From: Sanderia malayensis
Lineage: Eukaryota > Cnidaria > Scyphozoa > Semaeostomeae > Pelagiidae
Assembly (NCBI GenBank): GCA_013076295.1
Contig: RQOL01000930.1
Coordinates: 37,438-101,437 of the forward strand
Reading direction: 5' to 3'
DNA: 64,000 nt
Shown: positions 21,712 to 33,452 of the stretch, piece after piece
How the letters are laid out: each line of letters begins with the position of its first letter
Position numbering within the stretch: position 1 is the first letter of the stretch
Position numbers and translations under genes: made by a program
Notes under the pieces: generated by a model
What the model was told of the DNA's origin: nothing
Database searches by the model: none
The model's input: the letters and a program-made list of their open reading frames with translations, nothing else

Positions 21712-22886
21712 GCGATGGATGATGTTGCGATTAAGAAGAAACATTATTCCAAAATGGAAGGCTATGAATTTTATGATAAATGATAGTGGCGATGAGAGTA
21801 GTAACGATGAAAAGGATACTGAAAAGGAATTAGAAAAAGTTAGCTTCTTTGCTAGAATATAAAAAGAAGTTGTTCTGTCGCCATTTTTCTTGTTATTATC
21901 CATATTTTATTGTCTCTTTGGTGTTAGAATCTGATTACTTCTCCTTAAGGATTTAGATAGCTGTAGAAAAGTTTAACAGGTTTCCCACTAAACAGTTGAA
22001 TGAATATTGAGGAAAAGCTGAGAAGAGATTCGTTTAAAGTGACTTCTTCAACCCAACTGAAATGAATGTTGTGTAATCAATTTTAAGCAAGTAACCATTC
22101 TTAAATAAAGGGAGAAAATTGTGTTCAAGGAAACTAAGGCATTGCTAGATATAAAATTCTTGTATCTAATAAGGCGTGGTAATAAATTGTTGTAGGGCAA
22201 GCAAACACAGACAAAAGAATAATGGAATAATAAAGAAAAAGCACAGAAAGAAAAGAAGGTTTATTGGTTCTGCTGAATGCATTCTCTTGCATTCATCAAT
22301 GAAAAATACCGTTAGATTAGACACATGTTTTTCGTAGCATAAGGCTTGATAATTAGCACTGTAGACCTACGAAATATGTGATACCCAAGCAACAACATAT
22401 CAAGTGTACTCCGCGAAAACTTCCGACTAATGAATAAATTATCTGTACTTATAAATGTTGCCGTAATCCCCAGGTAAAATACAAAAGACGCATACACAAT
22501 ATTACCAGCAAGTTTAAACACAACGGGGAAATAATATATCAAAGAAAGTTATGAAAACAATTAGTGAAAAGGCAAGATTAAAAAAATATGTTGCTATGCA
22601 AAGACAAAACACGGAGCAAATGGACTAAAACAGAAATCATGTTTATTTGTAAACGGACACCTCAACATATAAACAACAAAATAAAGATTTGACTTGGCAT
22701 TTAGAATAAGTACTAGGCCAGAACAGTGTCGCATACTACCAGGTAAAGACATGTTCAACTTGCTAATTACATACAACCTGTTCTATTCAGTTCATGTCAA
22801 CCAAAAACGGAATTGGCTATTTTTATTGTATCGGAAAAATAAACAGGTGAAGCTATATGAACTTTCCAAATATAGCCCCGTGTGGG

Positions 22887-22894
22887 TATATAAT
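22887..22894 (+). promoter_or_regulatory. Putative TATA box of PAN copy 2
   Basis: TATATAAT lies 114 bp upstream of the ATG inside the block GTGGGTATATAATCTACCG. The same block sits at the same distance from the ATG in copy 3. A conserved CAGGTGG word follows about 40 bp downstream. Confidence 0.5.
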
Positions 22895-23000
22895 CTACCG
22901 ATCAACCTGAGAGGAAAAACTTGCATACAAATGCAGGTGGTTTCGGATATATTTTTTTGAAATGGATTTAAAAGTTAAATCACTTCAAAAAAAGGCAACC

Positions 23001-24273
23001 ATGAAACAGACAGGACTCCATAAACTTGGTCATACTTATGCATTACTTTGCATGTTGTGGTTGGTAATTGTTGCAGATGAAGAACATTCGAGTACAAAGC
23101 GTGCTGCATTTTCTATTGCACAATCAGATGATGCAACTACGTCAAGAGTTGTAGTTGCAAGCTTACAATCACAAAGCGATTTAGCATGCTCTCAAAAATG
23201 TTTCCGAAATGAAAAGTGCAAATTCAAGATATATCATGTTGAAACAAAGAAATGCGAGTTGCTTGCATCCATTTTTGAAGAAGATTTCAACAACGAAAAA
23301 GCAACGCCACTCAAGAAAGAAAAGACCTTAACCAAGGTAAGCCACATTCAACCAACAATAAGTTCGAGCTTCTGGTAAGTAACAACCTCGAGATGAGTAT
23401 CATTGTGTATGTATTTATGTGACGTGTAACATGTACTTAACTAATTTCAACTAAAAAAAATAAATATTATTCTCTTAAACTTCTCCATTTTAGAAGGATG
23501 GCTTGTGCAAATCAGAATCAAGCACTGGTTGCAGTGAAAATTGCGAGTGTGTTCAAATATGGCGATCTGGAGAGCCGATATACACTTGCAACTGCACCAA
23601 ACAAGGTATTGTTTCTTTGAGATTAATTTGGAACAATAACAATAAGCTTGACGAGGCGTCTCGCTAAATTTTTATCTCAATTGCAGGTGTCTACAAATCA
23701 TGCAAAGAAGCACTGAATAAAAACAAATGGCAACAAGGGATCTATGTCATAAAACCAGATGGTTTGCAGAGTGAGATAAAAGGCGAATGCTTGAAAATGC
23801 CAAAAGGGAATTCATTTCTAGTGCTTCACCACGACAGTGAATTATTGACCCAAGTTGAAGAACTCGAAGATTGTGGATCATATGTTAAGAATTTCTATGA
23901 ATTCGACCTGAATACCATCATATCAATTATCGAACAATCAATCAGTTGCAGACAACACGTAAGAGGCGATTGCTACCACTCAATAATGACTGGCTATACT
24001 TGGATAAATGGTCGTAGTGGCACAAAGCTGGATTTCTGGGGTGGTGGGCCTAGCAATTCCACTGGTTGCGCATGCGGAGTAACAAACAGCTGTGCAAACG
24101 AAAATAAAAAATGTAACTGTGACAAAAATGATTCCAAGTGGCGTGTAGATGAAGGATATGTTCGAGATAAAAGTGTCTTGCCAATAATGGGCATAGCAGT
24201 TGGAGAAACGGGCAATCGCAATTACCGTGAACGTTTTTGCTTTATAATTGGACCATTATTGTGCAGAAATTGA
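23001..24273 (+). CDS. Secreted PAN / fibrinogen-like (CNTNAP-type) protein, copy 2, 3 exons
   Basis: Exons 23001-23336, 23494-23605 and 23687-24273 encode 344 residues. The start MKQTGLHKLGHT is followed by a hydrophobic core ALLCMLWLVIVA, a signal peptide, and SSTKR, a possible dibasic cleavage site. Residues about 35-110 form a PAN domain (CSQKCFRNEKCKFKI, KKCELL). Exon 2 encodes a six-Cys segment (DGLCKSESSTGCSENCECV then CNC), EGF-like in size but with atypical spacing. Exon 3 is a fibrinogen-like domain of the contactin-associated-protein type: SCKEAL, VLHHDSELLTQV, GSYVKNF, TGYTWINGRSGTKLDFWGGG, CACGV, CNCDKND, LPIMGIAVG and a final GPLLC. These occur in the same order as in CASPR proteins, but without their laminin-G domains or membrane anchor. 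One residue is missing at NFYEFD relative to NFTYEFD in copies 1 and 4. Extracellular ligand binding is likely; the ligand is unknown. Confidence 0.88.
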
Positions 24274-24322
24274 ATCAATTTTTGGAAGATCAGTTTTCAC
24301 AATCTTGCACTGTAACAAGATT

Positions 24323-24328
24323 AATAAA
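24323..24328 (+). terminator. Poly(A) signal candidate, PAN copy 2
   Basis: AATAAA lies 50 bp after the stop codon in an AT-rich 3' flank. Confidence 0.45.
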
Positions 24329-24839
24329 CGACCTTTAAAATAACATGATACAACTATCTATAATTATATATGTATAAACGCTTGACATTTAACATATAAT
24401 GCAAGTACCATAAAACGTTTGAATTACAGGGATTGTTATTATCTGTAGTGAGTGCCTAGACTCACTACAATGCGTCCCTGTATCTCCCTTGTTTTTTTTT
24501 TTCACTCAATGTAGGACTTAGGGACTTATGTATCAGCCTACAACCTGACAATATGTCCACTCTTGATATAAACAAAGTAATCAGCTTATAATTGTAAATT
24601 GAAAATAAAATTGAGAAAATAGACGTTTTAAAAATAATTTTGATTGAAAAAACTATTTTTATGTTATGGGGTTAAATTATATGCAGAAAAGTTATTTTTG
24701 AGCTTGTTGCACAAAGTCAAGGCAATAATTAAAGAATAAAATAAGTTTATTACCAAGAAGAGAAAATATAATACTATGTCGTTGTTGCATTGTTGCGATT
24801 GTTTAACTTATAGTTGACACTTGTTAGTTACATTATTGC

Positions 24840-25292
24840 TTGGTGAACCTGGTTGGCTTGTTGCACTCGCTTGAAAGTGTGAATGCGCGTGTCAATATAC
24901 GTGTACGCGTCCCATGCGGACAAGAATGGGACACAAAGTCACCAAGCTTGCCTTTAATCATGACCCGATTGCGAATTTATAAAGAGTTGAAAGTAAAGTT
25001 GTCAAGTGGCATTCTTCCGGATCCAGATTCAGCTGAAGAAGCAATCAAAAGAGTGAATTATCAGCTATTTCACTGGCTTCGCTGCACTGAAATAATGATA
25101 CCAGATGCTTCAATGGAAATGGATGGATGGAAATGGGATGAAGAAGACCAGCTTGTTGCGCCTGTTTGGTTCAAAGGGAAAAAGTTGCCCCCATCTCTGT
25201 CATTGAATAGGAAACCAAAGAAGTTGGGGGCTAAGCAACGAGATCCACAAGAAGCAGATTCGGAAAAGAGTGATGATGGTAGCACCAAATAA
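24840..25292 (+). pseudogene. Unrecognised gene or transposon ORF fragment
   Basis: An open frame of about 150 codons. The C-terminal half looks like real protein: SAEEAIKRVNYQLFHWLRC, DGWKWDEEDQLVAPVWFKG, LPPSL, then a Lys/Asp/Ser-rich tail. After the stop, acidic and lysine-rich coding-like sequence continues in other frames to about 25540. The N-terminal part is less convincing and no splice partners are evident. It may be a remnant of a repeated-element gene; I cannot name the family. It lies in the spacer between PAN copies 2 and 3 and has no counterpart after copy 3. Confidence 0.35.
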
Positions 25293-25559
25293 GGGAAAAG
25301 ACAAAGAAGGAAAAAAAAGTTAGAAGCAAGTCAAATTGTTTTGGCCAAGCAAATAGGCACAGATGAAAAATGTACGACGGAGGTGAGAAAGGTGATAAGG
25401 AAAGTGCAGTAAGTAGAACAAAAGAACCAGAAGTTTCTGATTTTTGTGATGAAGAAAGTATGTGGGGAACTGTCTAATTTCTCTTCAAGTGACGGTTCCT
25501 TTGATGAATTGCTTCCACAACGTAACAATCAAATTTGATCTTTATATTTAGCTTTAATT

Positions 25560-26090
25560 TCAGGTCAGTAGTTCCCATTTAAATTTGTTGATTATCATTT
25601 TACTGTTTTGCTGCATTAATAATGAAATAAACCCTCCATTCGTTTAATTCGGTGCAGATATCCGAATCGAGCAGAATTTTGCTATCCGCCATTTTGAAGT
25701 TTTCGACGCTTTTGAAATGGCTATATCTCTCGAAAGATAAGTCAATTATATTAGTGTTTTATAATTGTTTGTTCGGTTTCAGATGCTCTTTCCAGTGAAC
25801 CAATCACCGGTCGGATATTCGGAGGTCGGATTTCTTGTGACCGTGGTTACATGACGTCATCGATTACGTCACAATGGCAAATTTGCCAGAATGTTCCCAA
25901 GGCTTAAAATTACCACCTACCCTCACAGATGCCAAAAATGCCTTCAGATTTTTGTTACCCGATTTGCTTGATAAATCCCATGTCTATAAATTAGACATGT
26001 TTTTCGTAGGCTTGTTCTCTATCCAGAGAAGCCCCGAAAAGTAAGTGCCAGGATGAAAACTCGAGTTCCATACGAATCATACAAACATTA
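25560..26090. other. Intergenic, no gene recognised
   Basis: Non-coding spacer with a stretch of slightly higher GC around 25680-25930 and words such as GCTATATCTCTCGAAAG. This is probably the remnant of a repeated element continuing from the fragment to its left. Confidence 0.35.
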
Positions 26091-27056
26091 ATAATTAACC
26101 CTGTAGACTTGACCTACCGATTATTTGCCACCCAAGCAACCACATCAAGTTTGCCCCGCGAGACTGATGAATATAAATTATCTGTGCTTATAAATGTTGC
26201 CGTAATCTCCAGATAAAATACAAAAGACGCATACACAATATTACCAGCAAGTTTAAACACAACGGGGAAATAATATATCAAAGAAAATTATGAAAACAAT
26301 TAGTGAAAAGGCAAGATTAAAACAATATGTTGCTATGCAAAGACAAAACACGGAGCAAATGGACTAAAACAGAAATCATGTTTATTTGTAAACGGACACC
26401 TGAACACATAAACTACAAAATAAAGATTTGGCTTGGCATTTAGAATACCTATTAGGCCAGAATAGTGTGGCATACTAAGTAGCATGTACAGACATGTTCA
26501 TCTTGCAAATTACTCAGGCATTGTCGTGCACAAACTAGAATCAATGTCCCCTTTTCTAAAAACTGAAGTTTTACAAAGGAGAAATATTGCTAAAGCTTTA
26601 CATTTTCTTAGTTATTCTTGAGCCTAGTACTAAGTTTCTTAAATTTTGGCTATCCTAGTTCTAGCTACTCACAAACCACTTTCGTATAAAAAGCAAACAT
26701 GTAAATGGCAATACTCGATGTAAAAATGAAAATATAGAAATCATTTCTGAAACAAAACGTCAATTTTCACTCAAAAATACAAGGAATCACATTCCATTAA
26801 AATGAGTTTTCGCTTGTTCAGAAAAGTCATGATCAAGACTTCTGAAAAGTGAAACGTTGGATGAATATTTTAATAAAATATTGCATAAAGTAAACAATCG
26901 CATGCAAGATGCTAAACTTCATTGTTGACCGGTTGAGTTTGATGCAACCTGTTCCATTCAGCCCATGGCAACAAAAACGCAATTGGCTATTTTGATTGCA
27001 TTGGAAAAATAAACAGGTGAAGCTATATGAACTTGCCAAATATGACCCCATGTGGG

Positions 27057-27064
27057 TATATAAT
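27057..27064 (+). promoter_or_regulatory. Putative TATA box of PAN copy 3
   Basis: TATATAAT lies 114 bp upstream of the ATG in the block GTGGGTATATAATCTACCG, exactly as in copy 2. Confidence 0.5.
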
Positions 27065-27170
27065 CTACCGGTCCATCTAAGAAGATAAATTTGCATACAG
27101 ATACAGGTGGTTTCGGATATATTTTTATGAAGCAGATTTAAAAGTTAAATCACTTCAAAAAAAGGCAACC

Positions 27171-28463
27171 ATGAAACAAACAGGACTCCATAAACTTGGT
27201 CATACTTGTGCATTACTTTGCATGTTGTGGTTGATAATTGTTGCAGATGAAGAACATTTGAGTACAAAGCGTGCTGTATTTTCTATTGCACAATCAGATG
27301 ATGCAACTACGTCAAGAGTTGTAGTTGCAAGCTTCCAATCACAAAGCGATTTAGCATGCTCTCAAAAATGTCTCCGAAATGAAAAGTGCAAATTCAAGAT
27401 ATATCATGTTGAAACAAAGAAATGCGAGTTGCTTTCATCCATTTATAAAGAAGATTTCAACAATGAAAAGGCAATACCATTCAAGAAAGAAGAGATCCCA
27501 CATAAAGTAAGTCAAATTAAAACCAAAGTAATTTAGAGTTTCTGCATGACAAATAAAAATAACAAGTTTTAGATGAGTATCACTGTGTATATATTTATGT
27601 GACCATATGATTCCTTGTGCTTAACAAATTTCAAATGAAAATAGTAAATAGTAATCTGTTATCTCTATTTTAGAAGGATGGTTTGTGCAAGTCAGCAAAC
27701 AGCACTGGTTGCAGTGAAAATTGCGAGTGTGTTCAAACATGGCGATTTGGAGAGCTGATATACACTTGCAGCTGCACCAAACAAGGTACTGTTTCTTCAG
27801 ATTAATTTGGAACAATAACCTCAAAACGAAAAGCTTGACAAGGCTTCTCGCTAAATTTTGCTCTCAATTGCAGGTGTCTACAAATCATGCAAAGAAGCAC
27901 TGAATAAAAACAATTGGCAACAAGGGATCTATGTCATAAAACCAGATGGTTTGCAGAGTGAGATAAAAGGTGAATGCTTGAAAATGCCAAAAGGGAATTC
28001 ATTTTTTGTGCTCCATCATGACAGTGAATTGTTAACCCAAGTTGAAGGATACGAAGCTCCAGGGTCATACGTTAAGAATTTCAAGTATGAATTCGACCAG
28101 AATACCATCATATCAATTATCGAACACTCAATTAGCTGCAAACAACAGACAAGGGCTGATTGTTATCACGCAGATATGACTGGCTATACTTGGATAAATG
28201 GTCGTAATGGCACAAAGCTGGATTTCTGGGGTAGTGGGCCTAGCAACTCCACTGGTTGCGCATGCGGTGTAACAAACAGCTGTGCCGATATGGCAAAGCA
28301 ATGCAACTGTGACAAAAATGATCACAACTGGCGTGTGGATAAAGGAGATGTTAAAGAGAAAAATGTTTTGCCAATAACTGGTATAGCAGTTGGAGACACG
28401 GGAGATTCCAGTTATCCTGAGTATTTTCGCTTCACAATTGGACCATTATTGTGTAGAATTTGA
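27171..28463 (+). CDS. Secreted PAN / fibrinogen-like (CNTNAP-type) protein, copy 3, 3 exons
   Basis: Exons 27171-27506, 27674-27785 and 27874-28463 encode 345 residues. Signal peptide (MKQTGLHKLGHT, ALLCMLWLIIVA), dibasic SSTKR-like LSTKR, PAN domain, six-Cys exon and fibrinogen-like domain follow the same order as in copy 2. Exon 1 differs from copy 2 at only a few codons. Exon 3 differs much more, for example GYEAPGSYVKNFKYEFDQN, CKQQTRADCYHADMTGY, FWGSGPSNST and CADMAKQCNCDKND. The Cys pattern of the domain (CACGV, CNCD, GPLLC) is kept. The exon 1 end encodes PHK as in copies 1 and 5 (LHK there), not LTK as in copies 2 and 4. It looks fully functional. Confidence 0.88.
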
Positions 28464-29088
28464 GTCAGTTTTTGAAAGATTAGTTTTTACAATCTAGCAC
28501 TCTAACAAGATTAATGAACTATTTTCACGGCAACTTAATACAACTAGCCATAGCTGTATATGCATACACACTTGACACTTAAATTATGATGCAAGCACCC
28601 TAAAATGTTTGAATTGTTACAATCTGTAGTAGGTGCCTAGACTCACTACATTGCGTCCCTGTATCTCACTTGTTTTCTTCACTCAATGTGGAACTTAGGG
28701 ACTTATGTATCAGCCTACAAGCTGACACCATGTCCACTCTTGATATAAATAAAGTAATCAGCGTTGTCATTTTATGCATACAGCTTTAGCCGCTAATTTT
28801 GCACACACATAAGAATAATTTACATTATTGCAAATGTAAATTATTAAATTATAATTTCCATTCAACCGGTTCCACATTGAACCATTCCATCAAATTGATA
28901 ATGTATAAAAAACAAATTGGTGATATCTGTTAAGTTTTATAGATTACTTAGTTATGAATTTTGTAGCATAAAATATACCGATGCAATAAATAAACTAGCA
29001 GTGAATACAAATACAGGTGGCCTTGCATATTTTTATAAATGCTGCTTTGAAAATTGAACTAGCTGCTTCAAAAGAAAAAAAGGCAGCC
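28464..29088. other. Intergenic between PAN copies 3 and 4
   Basis: The first 300 bp match the 3' flank of copy 2, with a candidate AATAAA at 28748-28753. The last 250 bp match the 5' flank of copy 5 (ACATTGAA, CCATTCAATCA-type words). No gene. Confidence 0.6.
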
Positions 29089-31316
29089 ATGCAGCGAAAG
29101 AGGTTCCATCTACTAAGTCATACTTATGCATTACTCTGCATGTTGTGGTTGGTAATTGTTGCAGATGAAGAACATTCGAGTACAAAGCGTGCTGCATTTT
29201 CTATTGCACAATCAGATGATGCAACTACGTCAAGAGTTGTAGTTGCAAGCTTACAATCACAAAGCGATTTAGCATGCTCTCAAAAATGTCTCCGAAATGA
29301 AAATTGCAAATTCAAGATATATCATGTTGAAACAAAGAAATGCGAGTTGCTAGCATTCATCTCTGAAGAAGATTTCAACAATGAAAAAGCAATACCATTC
29401 AAGAAAGAGAAGATCTTAACCAAGGTAAGCCACAGGAAACTAAATGCTTAGAGTGTTTGTATGACAAATAAGTAACAAGTTTAAAGTGGATATTCATTCC
29501 TAACTGTGTCGATACAAGAATTTCTGTCTTATTCAATTCTAACTAAAAAAAGTAAATGGTTAACTCCGGAATTATCATTTTAGAAAAATGGTTTGTGCAA
29601 ATCAGAATCAAGCACTGGTTGCAGTGAAAATTGCGAGTGTGTTCAAACATGGCGATTTGAAGAGCCGACATACACTTGCAGCTGCACCAAACAAGGTATT
29701 GATTCCTTAGTATATTTTGGAAGAAAGATAAAATTAAATGGAAATATTGATTAGGTTTTTGCTGAAATCTGTGCTTAATACCAGCCCCTCTTTTGAAGGT
29801 AGCTACAAGAGAAGTGTATATTTTAGGGATTTTTCATCACTGCTTAATATGCCAAAAGGGGTTATTTCGAAGGCACTTTTCATGATTCACAGCTATTTGT
29901 GCTCGGTTAGTAATAGAAGGGACGCTAAAGTGTATTGTGAAGTTTGAAGAGATGTACATAGCTGGAAAGCCAGGGGCAGAGGCTCTGGGAAATATTTGCA
30001 ACCGCGCTCTGTTTTCACTCCAAAAATGTCCCTTTATGAACATAAATGCAATCCAAAAGGAGGACCTAAAAAGGGAATGTCTCGACTCCAAAAAAGCACT
30101 TGTTCAAAGCTTGGGGGACGCAAGCGCCTCGGTTCTACGTCTATGGGCATCTAATCGCGATTACCACTAGATTTTCGGAAAACAAAACATTGGAAACAGC
30201 GAGCTTTTCATGTTGAAAAAGTGAGCTTTGCAGGATATTCTGCCAGTTGCCAGCTTTTACTTCAGCTTTGCATTCTCGAAATGAAAATTAAATAGTTTCA
30301 TCGCTCTGCGTTTAGCTCTTTCCTGCACAAAAGTGCCCAAAAGTCATGGTATACTTATGGTTTTGCTCTTTCATAACATATTCTTTATCTCCCCCCCCCC
30401 CCCGAAGCAATGTTATTCTTGAGAAAACACTATATAACAACGACAAATTCAAATGATCACAAAGGTATGGTGGATTATCCACTACACCTTTGCAATGCAA
30501 TCATTTGAATTTGAAACAGTTTTGTTTTATCCACCGTGGATAAAACAAGACTGTTTTAAAAGAGGAGTTGGGGATTGAATTAAGCTCGCAGAAAAATAGC
30601 TCAGCCGATCTATAGCGCTTTTTTATCCTCGCGTGACAGTTAACTCGCAAGACCATTGGACCGGTATAAATTTCATACAGGTGATACAATATAAATTTGA
30701 AAAGAGAATGACACATTTATATAAAATTGCAGGTGTCTACAAATCATGCAAAGAAGCACTGAATAAAAACAATTGGCAACAAGGGATTTATGTTATCAAA
30801 CCGAGAGGTTTGCAATATGAGATAAAAGGTGAATGCTTGAAAATGAAAAAAGGGAATTCATTTCTAGTGCTTCATCACGACAGTGAATTATTAACCCAAG
30901 TTGAAGGATACGAAGATCCTGGATCATATGTCAAGAATTTTACATATGAATTCGACCTAAATTCCATCATTTCAATTATCGAACAATCAATGAGCTGCAA
31001 ACAACACGTAAGAGGTGATTGCTATAACGCATACATGACTGGTTATACTTGGATAAAAGACCGAAATGGTACAAAGCTGGATTTCTGGGGTGGTGGGCCT
31101 GGCAACTCCACTGGTTGCGCATGCGGAGTAACAAGCAGTTGTGTTAAAAAAAATAAAAAATGCAACTGTGACAAAAATGACTACAAATGGCGTGTGGATG
31201 AAGGAGATGTTGAAGGGAAGATTTTCTTGCCAATAACGGGTATAGCAGTTGGAGACATGGGTGATGGCTCTGATCGTTTTCGCTACACAATCGGACCATT
31301 ATTGTGCAGAATTTAA
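29089..31316 (+). CDS. Secreted PAN / fibrinogen-like (CNTNAP-type) protein, copy 4, 3 exons
   Basis: Exons 29089-29424, 29584-29695 and 30733-31316 encode 343 residues. The start is of the second type, MQRKRFHLLSHT. An ATG lies 72 bp upstream in frame, but the one at 29089 aligns with the other copies and follows GGCAGCC. After the signal peptide and DEEHSSTKR comes the PAN domain (CSQKCLRNENCKFKI), the six-Cys exon and the fibrinogen-like domain (SCKEALNKNNWQQGIY, VLHHDSELLTQVEGYEDPGS, KDRNGTKLDFWGGGPGNST, CACGVTSSC, CNCDKND, GPLLC). Intron 2 is about 1 kb, three to tenfold longer than in the other copies, because of inserted repeats (poly-C at about 30390 and several short palindromes at 30430-30550). 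AATAAA follows 60 bp after the stop. Confidence 0.87.
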
Positions 31317-31375
31317 GTCAGTTTTAGGGGGAAAAGAAAAATAGTTGTATACAAATTTAGCACTGTCACAATACC

Positions 31376-31381
31376 AATAAA
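31376..31381 (+). terminator. Poly(A) signal candidate, PAN copy 4
   Basis: AATAAA lies 60 bp after the stop codon. Confidence 0.45.
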
Positions 31382-32370
31382 ATATCCTAACAATATGCAT
31401 ATTAGTATAGTAGCATAGTACAATTTAGTACAGTACAGTACAGTATAGTGTGGCATTTTGTGTAAAAGGGGCAGCCAATCAAACTTCAAGAAAAACAAAA
31501 GGAGTTTTTTTTCATTTTTTTTTTCATAAATATTTTAAAGTTGGTAACTACACAGTAATATAGTAATTCATAGAAAACTTATACTAATTTAAACCAACTG
31601 GCAAATTTAAATCAACATTTGACAATCAACATTTGCCGTTTTAAAAGCCGAGGTCTACCCCTTGGTAGCATAACTTTTAACTTATTTTGTACATGAGGTA
31701 AGACCCAACCCAGCCGAGAGTAAAAAATCTTTTCTTGCGCTTCTCGCCCGTTGCGCCTTCAGCGCGGACCTCTCATCTGACAAAAATTGTCGCAAGTCCA
31801 CAAAAAAGCAAAAAATTTAAATTTTCCATTCCCCAGTCCAAATGTTCAATACTTTGCCAAATTTTATTCAGTAAGTCCACAAACCCCCTGCACTGAGCGA
31901 GATACAAGTAAGGTACAGGGACGCAATGCAGTTAGTCTTGTGAGTAGTCAGACTTTAGGTTATGAGTGAAGTTGGTTCTATAAGGTCTTTTGATAAAAAG
32001 TGAGACGAGACTCCTACTTTAGTCGCCTGAATAATCAATAGCACATGAATATATTAATGCACATTTACATATTAGTAAAAGTGGCAGCTGTTTAAATAAC
32101 AGTATGTTTATAAAAACACTGCAATAGACTTGCAGGTATGGAAAGATGAAAAAGCGTGCACATGGATGGGCTATGAATAGACTCTTGATTATATCCATAG
32201 AGATAGGATATAAGATAATCTAGAGGGCTCACGGCCGATGCTCTTTCCATGTGGCCAGTGAAGCAAACATTTCCAACAACCCACCCTCCAACAATACTCC
32301 CGCAGCTAGAACTATCACATTCAAAGTCAAAGTACATTGATATTTTAAATTAAAAGCCTCCAAAGACAAA
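31382..32370. other. Intergenic, no gene recognised
   Basis: A short AGTATAGTAC-like simple repeat lies at about 31405-31450, then AT-rich spacer. No exon or RNA gene recognised. Confidence 0.45.
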
Positions 32371-32425
32371 TTCAAATCTTTCAGATATTATGTTATGACA
32401 TAACATAATATCTGAAAGATTTGAA
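32371..32425. repeat. Perfect 27-bp-arm palindrome, one-base centre
   Basis: TTCAAATCTTTCAGATATTA begins the left arm. The 27-bp right arm is its exact inverse and only one base separates them. It overlaps the next palindrome by two bases. Confidence 0.97.
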
Positions 32426-32486
32426 CTATGACCTTTCAGTATAATGAACATAACAGTTATGTTCATTATACTGAAAGGTCATAGTT
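32424..32486. repeat. Perfect 31-bp-arm palindrome, one-base centre
   Basis: The left arm begins AACTATGACCTTTCAGTATA. The right arm is its exact inverse after a single A. Directly abuts the 55-bp palindrome on its left. Confidence 0.97.
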
Positions 32487-32685
32487 GGTTTTACAATATT
32501 ATTGCCATTTACAAACTTTACTGTACTTTGCAGTGGTGCGAACTGCTAGACTAAGACATCTCTTGGAGGGTGGAAGTTTTGTATCCCCGTGCTCAAACAA
32601 AGGGCGGATTCGATGTATCAAATTAGAAAAATGGCGGATTTCTGGAGGGTGGGCCTCGTTCGCACTCTGCATTATCTTATATCCT

Positions 32686-32894
32686 CAGGGCCGGTTCCAT
32701 GGGGGGGTGTGGGGGGGTGTCACACCCCCCCCCCCAAGAATTGAGTTTTAGCGAGTTACTCGGTAAATTTCGATTTTTGGTCGGTAAAATTATGTTACGA
32801 AAATTTATATGGTTTTGTGGTAAGATTTTTTTTTTAAATTGCTCGGTACATAAGAGCTTAAACCCCCGAAGAAAATTTTCTGGAACCGGCCCTG
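32686..32894. mobile_element. hAT-type MITE
   Basis: A 209-bp element with ends CAGGGCCGGTTCCATGG and CTGGAACCGGCCCTG. It is flanked by the 8-bp direct repeat TATATCCT (32678-32685 and 32895-32902). The poly-G/poly-C subterminal stretch is like the nested element at 3730. Confidence 0.9.
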
Positions 32895-32914
32895 TATATC
32901 CTATAAGCAATAAC

Positions 32915-33067
32915 TAACTTGAAGCAAAACCTAACTTGAAACAATAATTAACTTGAAGCAATATCTAACTTCAAGCAATAATTAACTTGAAGCAAAACCT
33001 AACTTGAAACAATAATTAACTTGAAGCAATAACTAACTTGAAGCAATAACTAACTTGAAACAATAAC
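32915..33067 (+). repeat. 17-bp minisatellite, nine units
   Basis: Units are of the form TAACTTGAAGCAATAAC with AAACC, ATATC and AATAAT variants, at a strict 17-bp period. A partial unit precedes them, directly after the hAT target duplication. Confidence 0.9.
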
Positions 33068-33452
33068 TAACATTTAGAATGTAATATATTGTAATGCAGA
33101 GAAGAGCAATGTACAAGTACGAACGGTTTGAGTTAAGCTTAAACTTGAAAAGGAATTATTTGCTTAAAGGGCTGGTAAGCTCCTTTCTGATCATAATCAC
33201 TATTATTGCAATTGCAAATTTTTAAATCCATGCAGCAGGTTTCACATTGAAACAATTCAATCAATTAAATAATGTTAGACAAGCATATCGGTTACTTCTC
33301 TGAAGATTTGTAGATAATTCATTTGCCATACCAAATACCGATTCAATAAAAAATAAACTGTGTATACAAACGCGGGTGGCTTGTGGGTAAACGCACACAT
33401 TTCTTGAAAAAAGCATAGAAGTTAAATCACTTCAAAAGAAAAAAAGGCAGCC

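Larger units (their letters stand above)
22310..24560 (+). repeat. Tandem segmental unit with PAN copy 2 (partner about 26090-28760)
   Basis: The 5' flank, gene and 3' flank of copy 2 are paralogous to those of copy 3. Shared blocks include ACAAAACACGGAGCAAATGG upstream and a TGCCTAGACTCACTACA block downstream. The spacing between starts is 4170 bp. Similarity in the flanks is high but interrupted by indels. Confidence 0.8.
26090..28760 (+). repeat. Tandem segmental unit with PAN copy 3 (partner about 22310-24560)
   Basis: Paralogous to the unit around copy 2 across the promoter region, all three exons, both introns and the 3' flank. A block absent from the copy 2 unit occupies about 26510-26930. 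Confidence 0.8.

Noticed and set aside
29930..30140. Possible hAT insertion in PAN copy 4 intron 2 (CCAGGGGCAGAGG to TTCTACGTCTATGGGC)
   Set aside because: Ends are only loosely inverse and no target duplication could be read, so it was not listed as an element.
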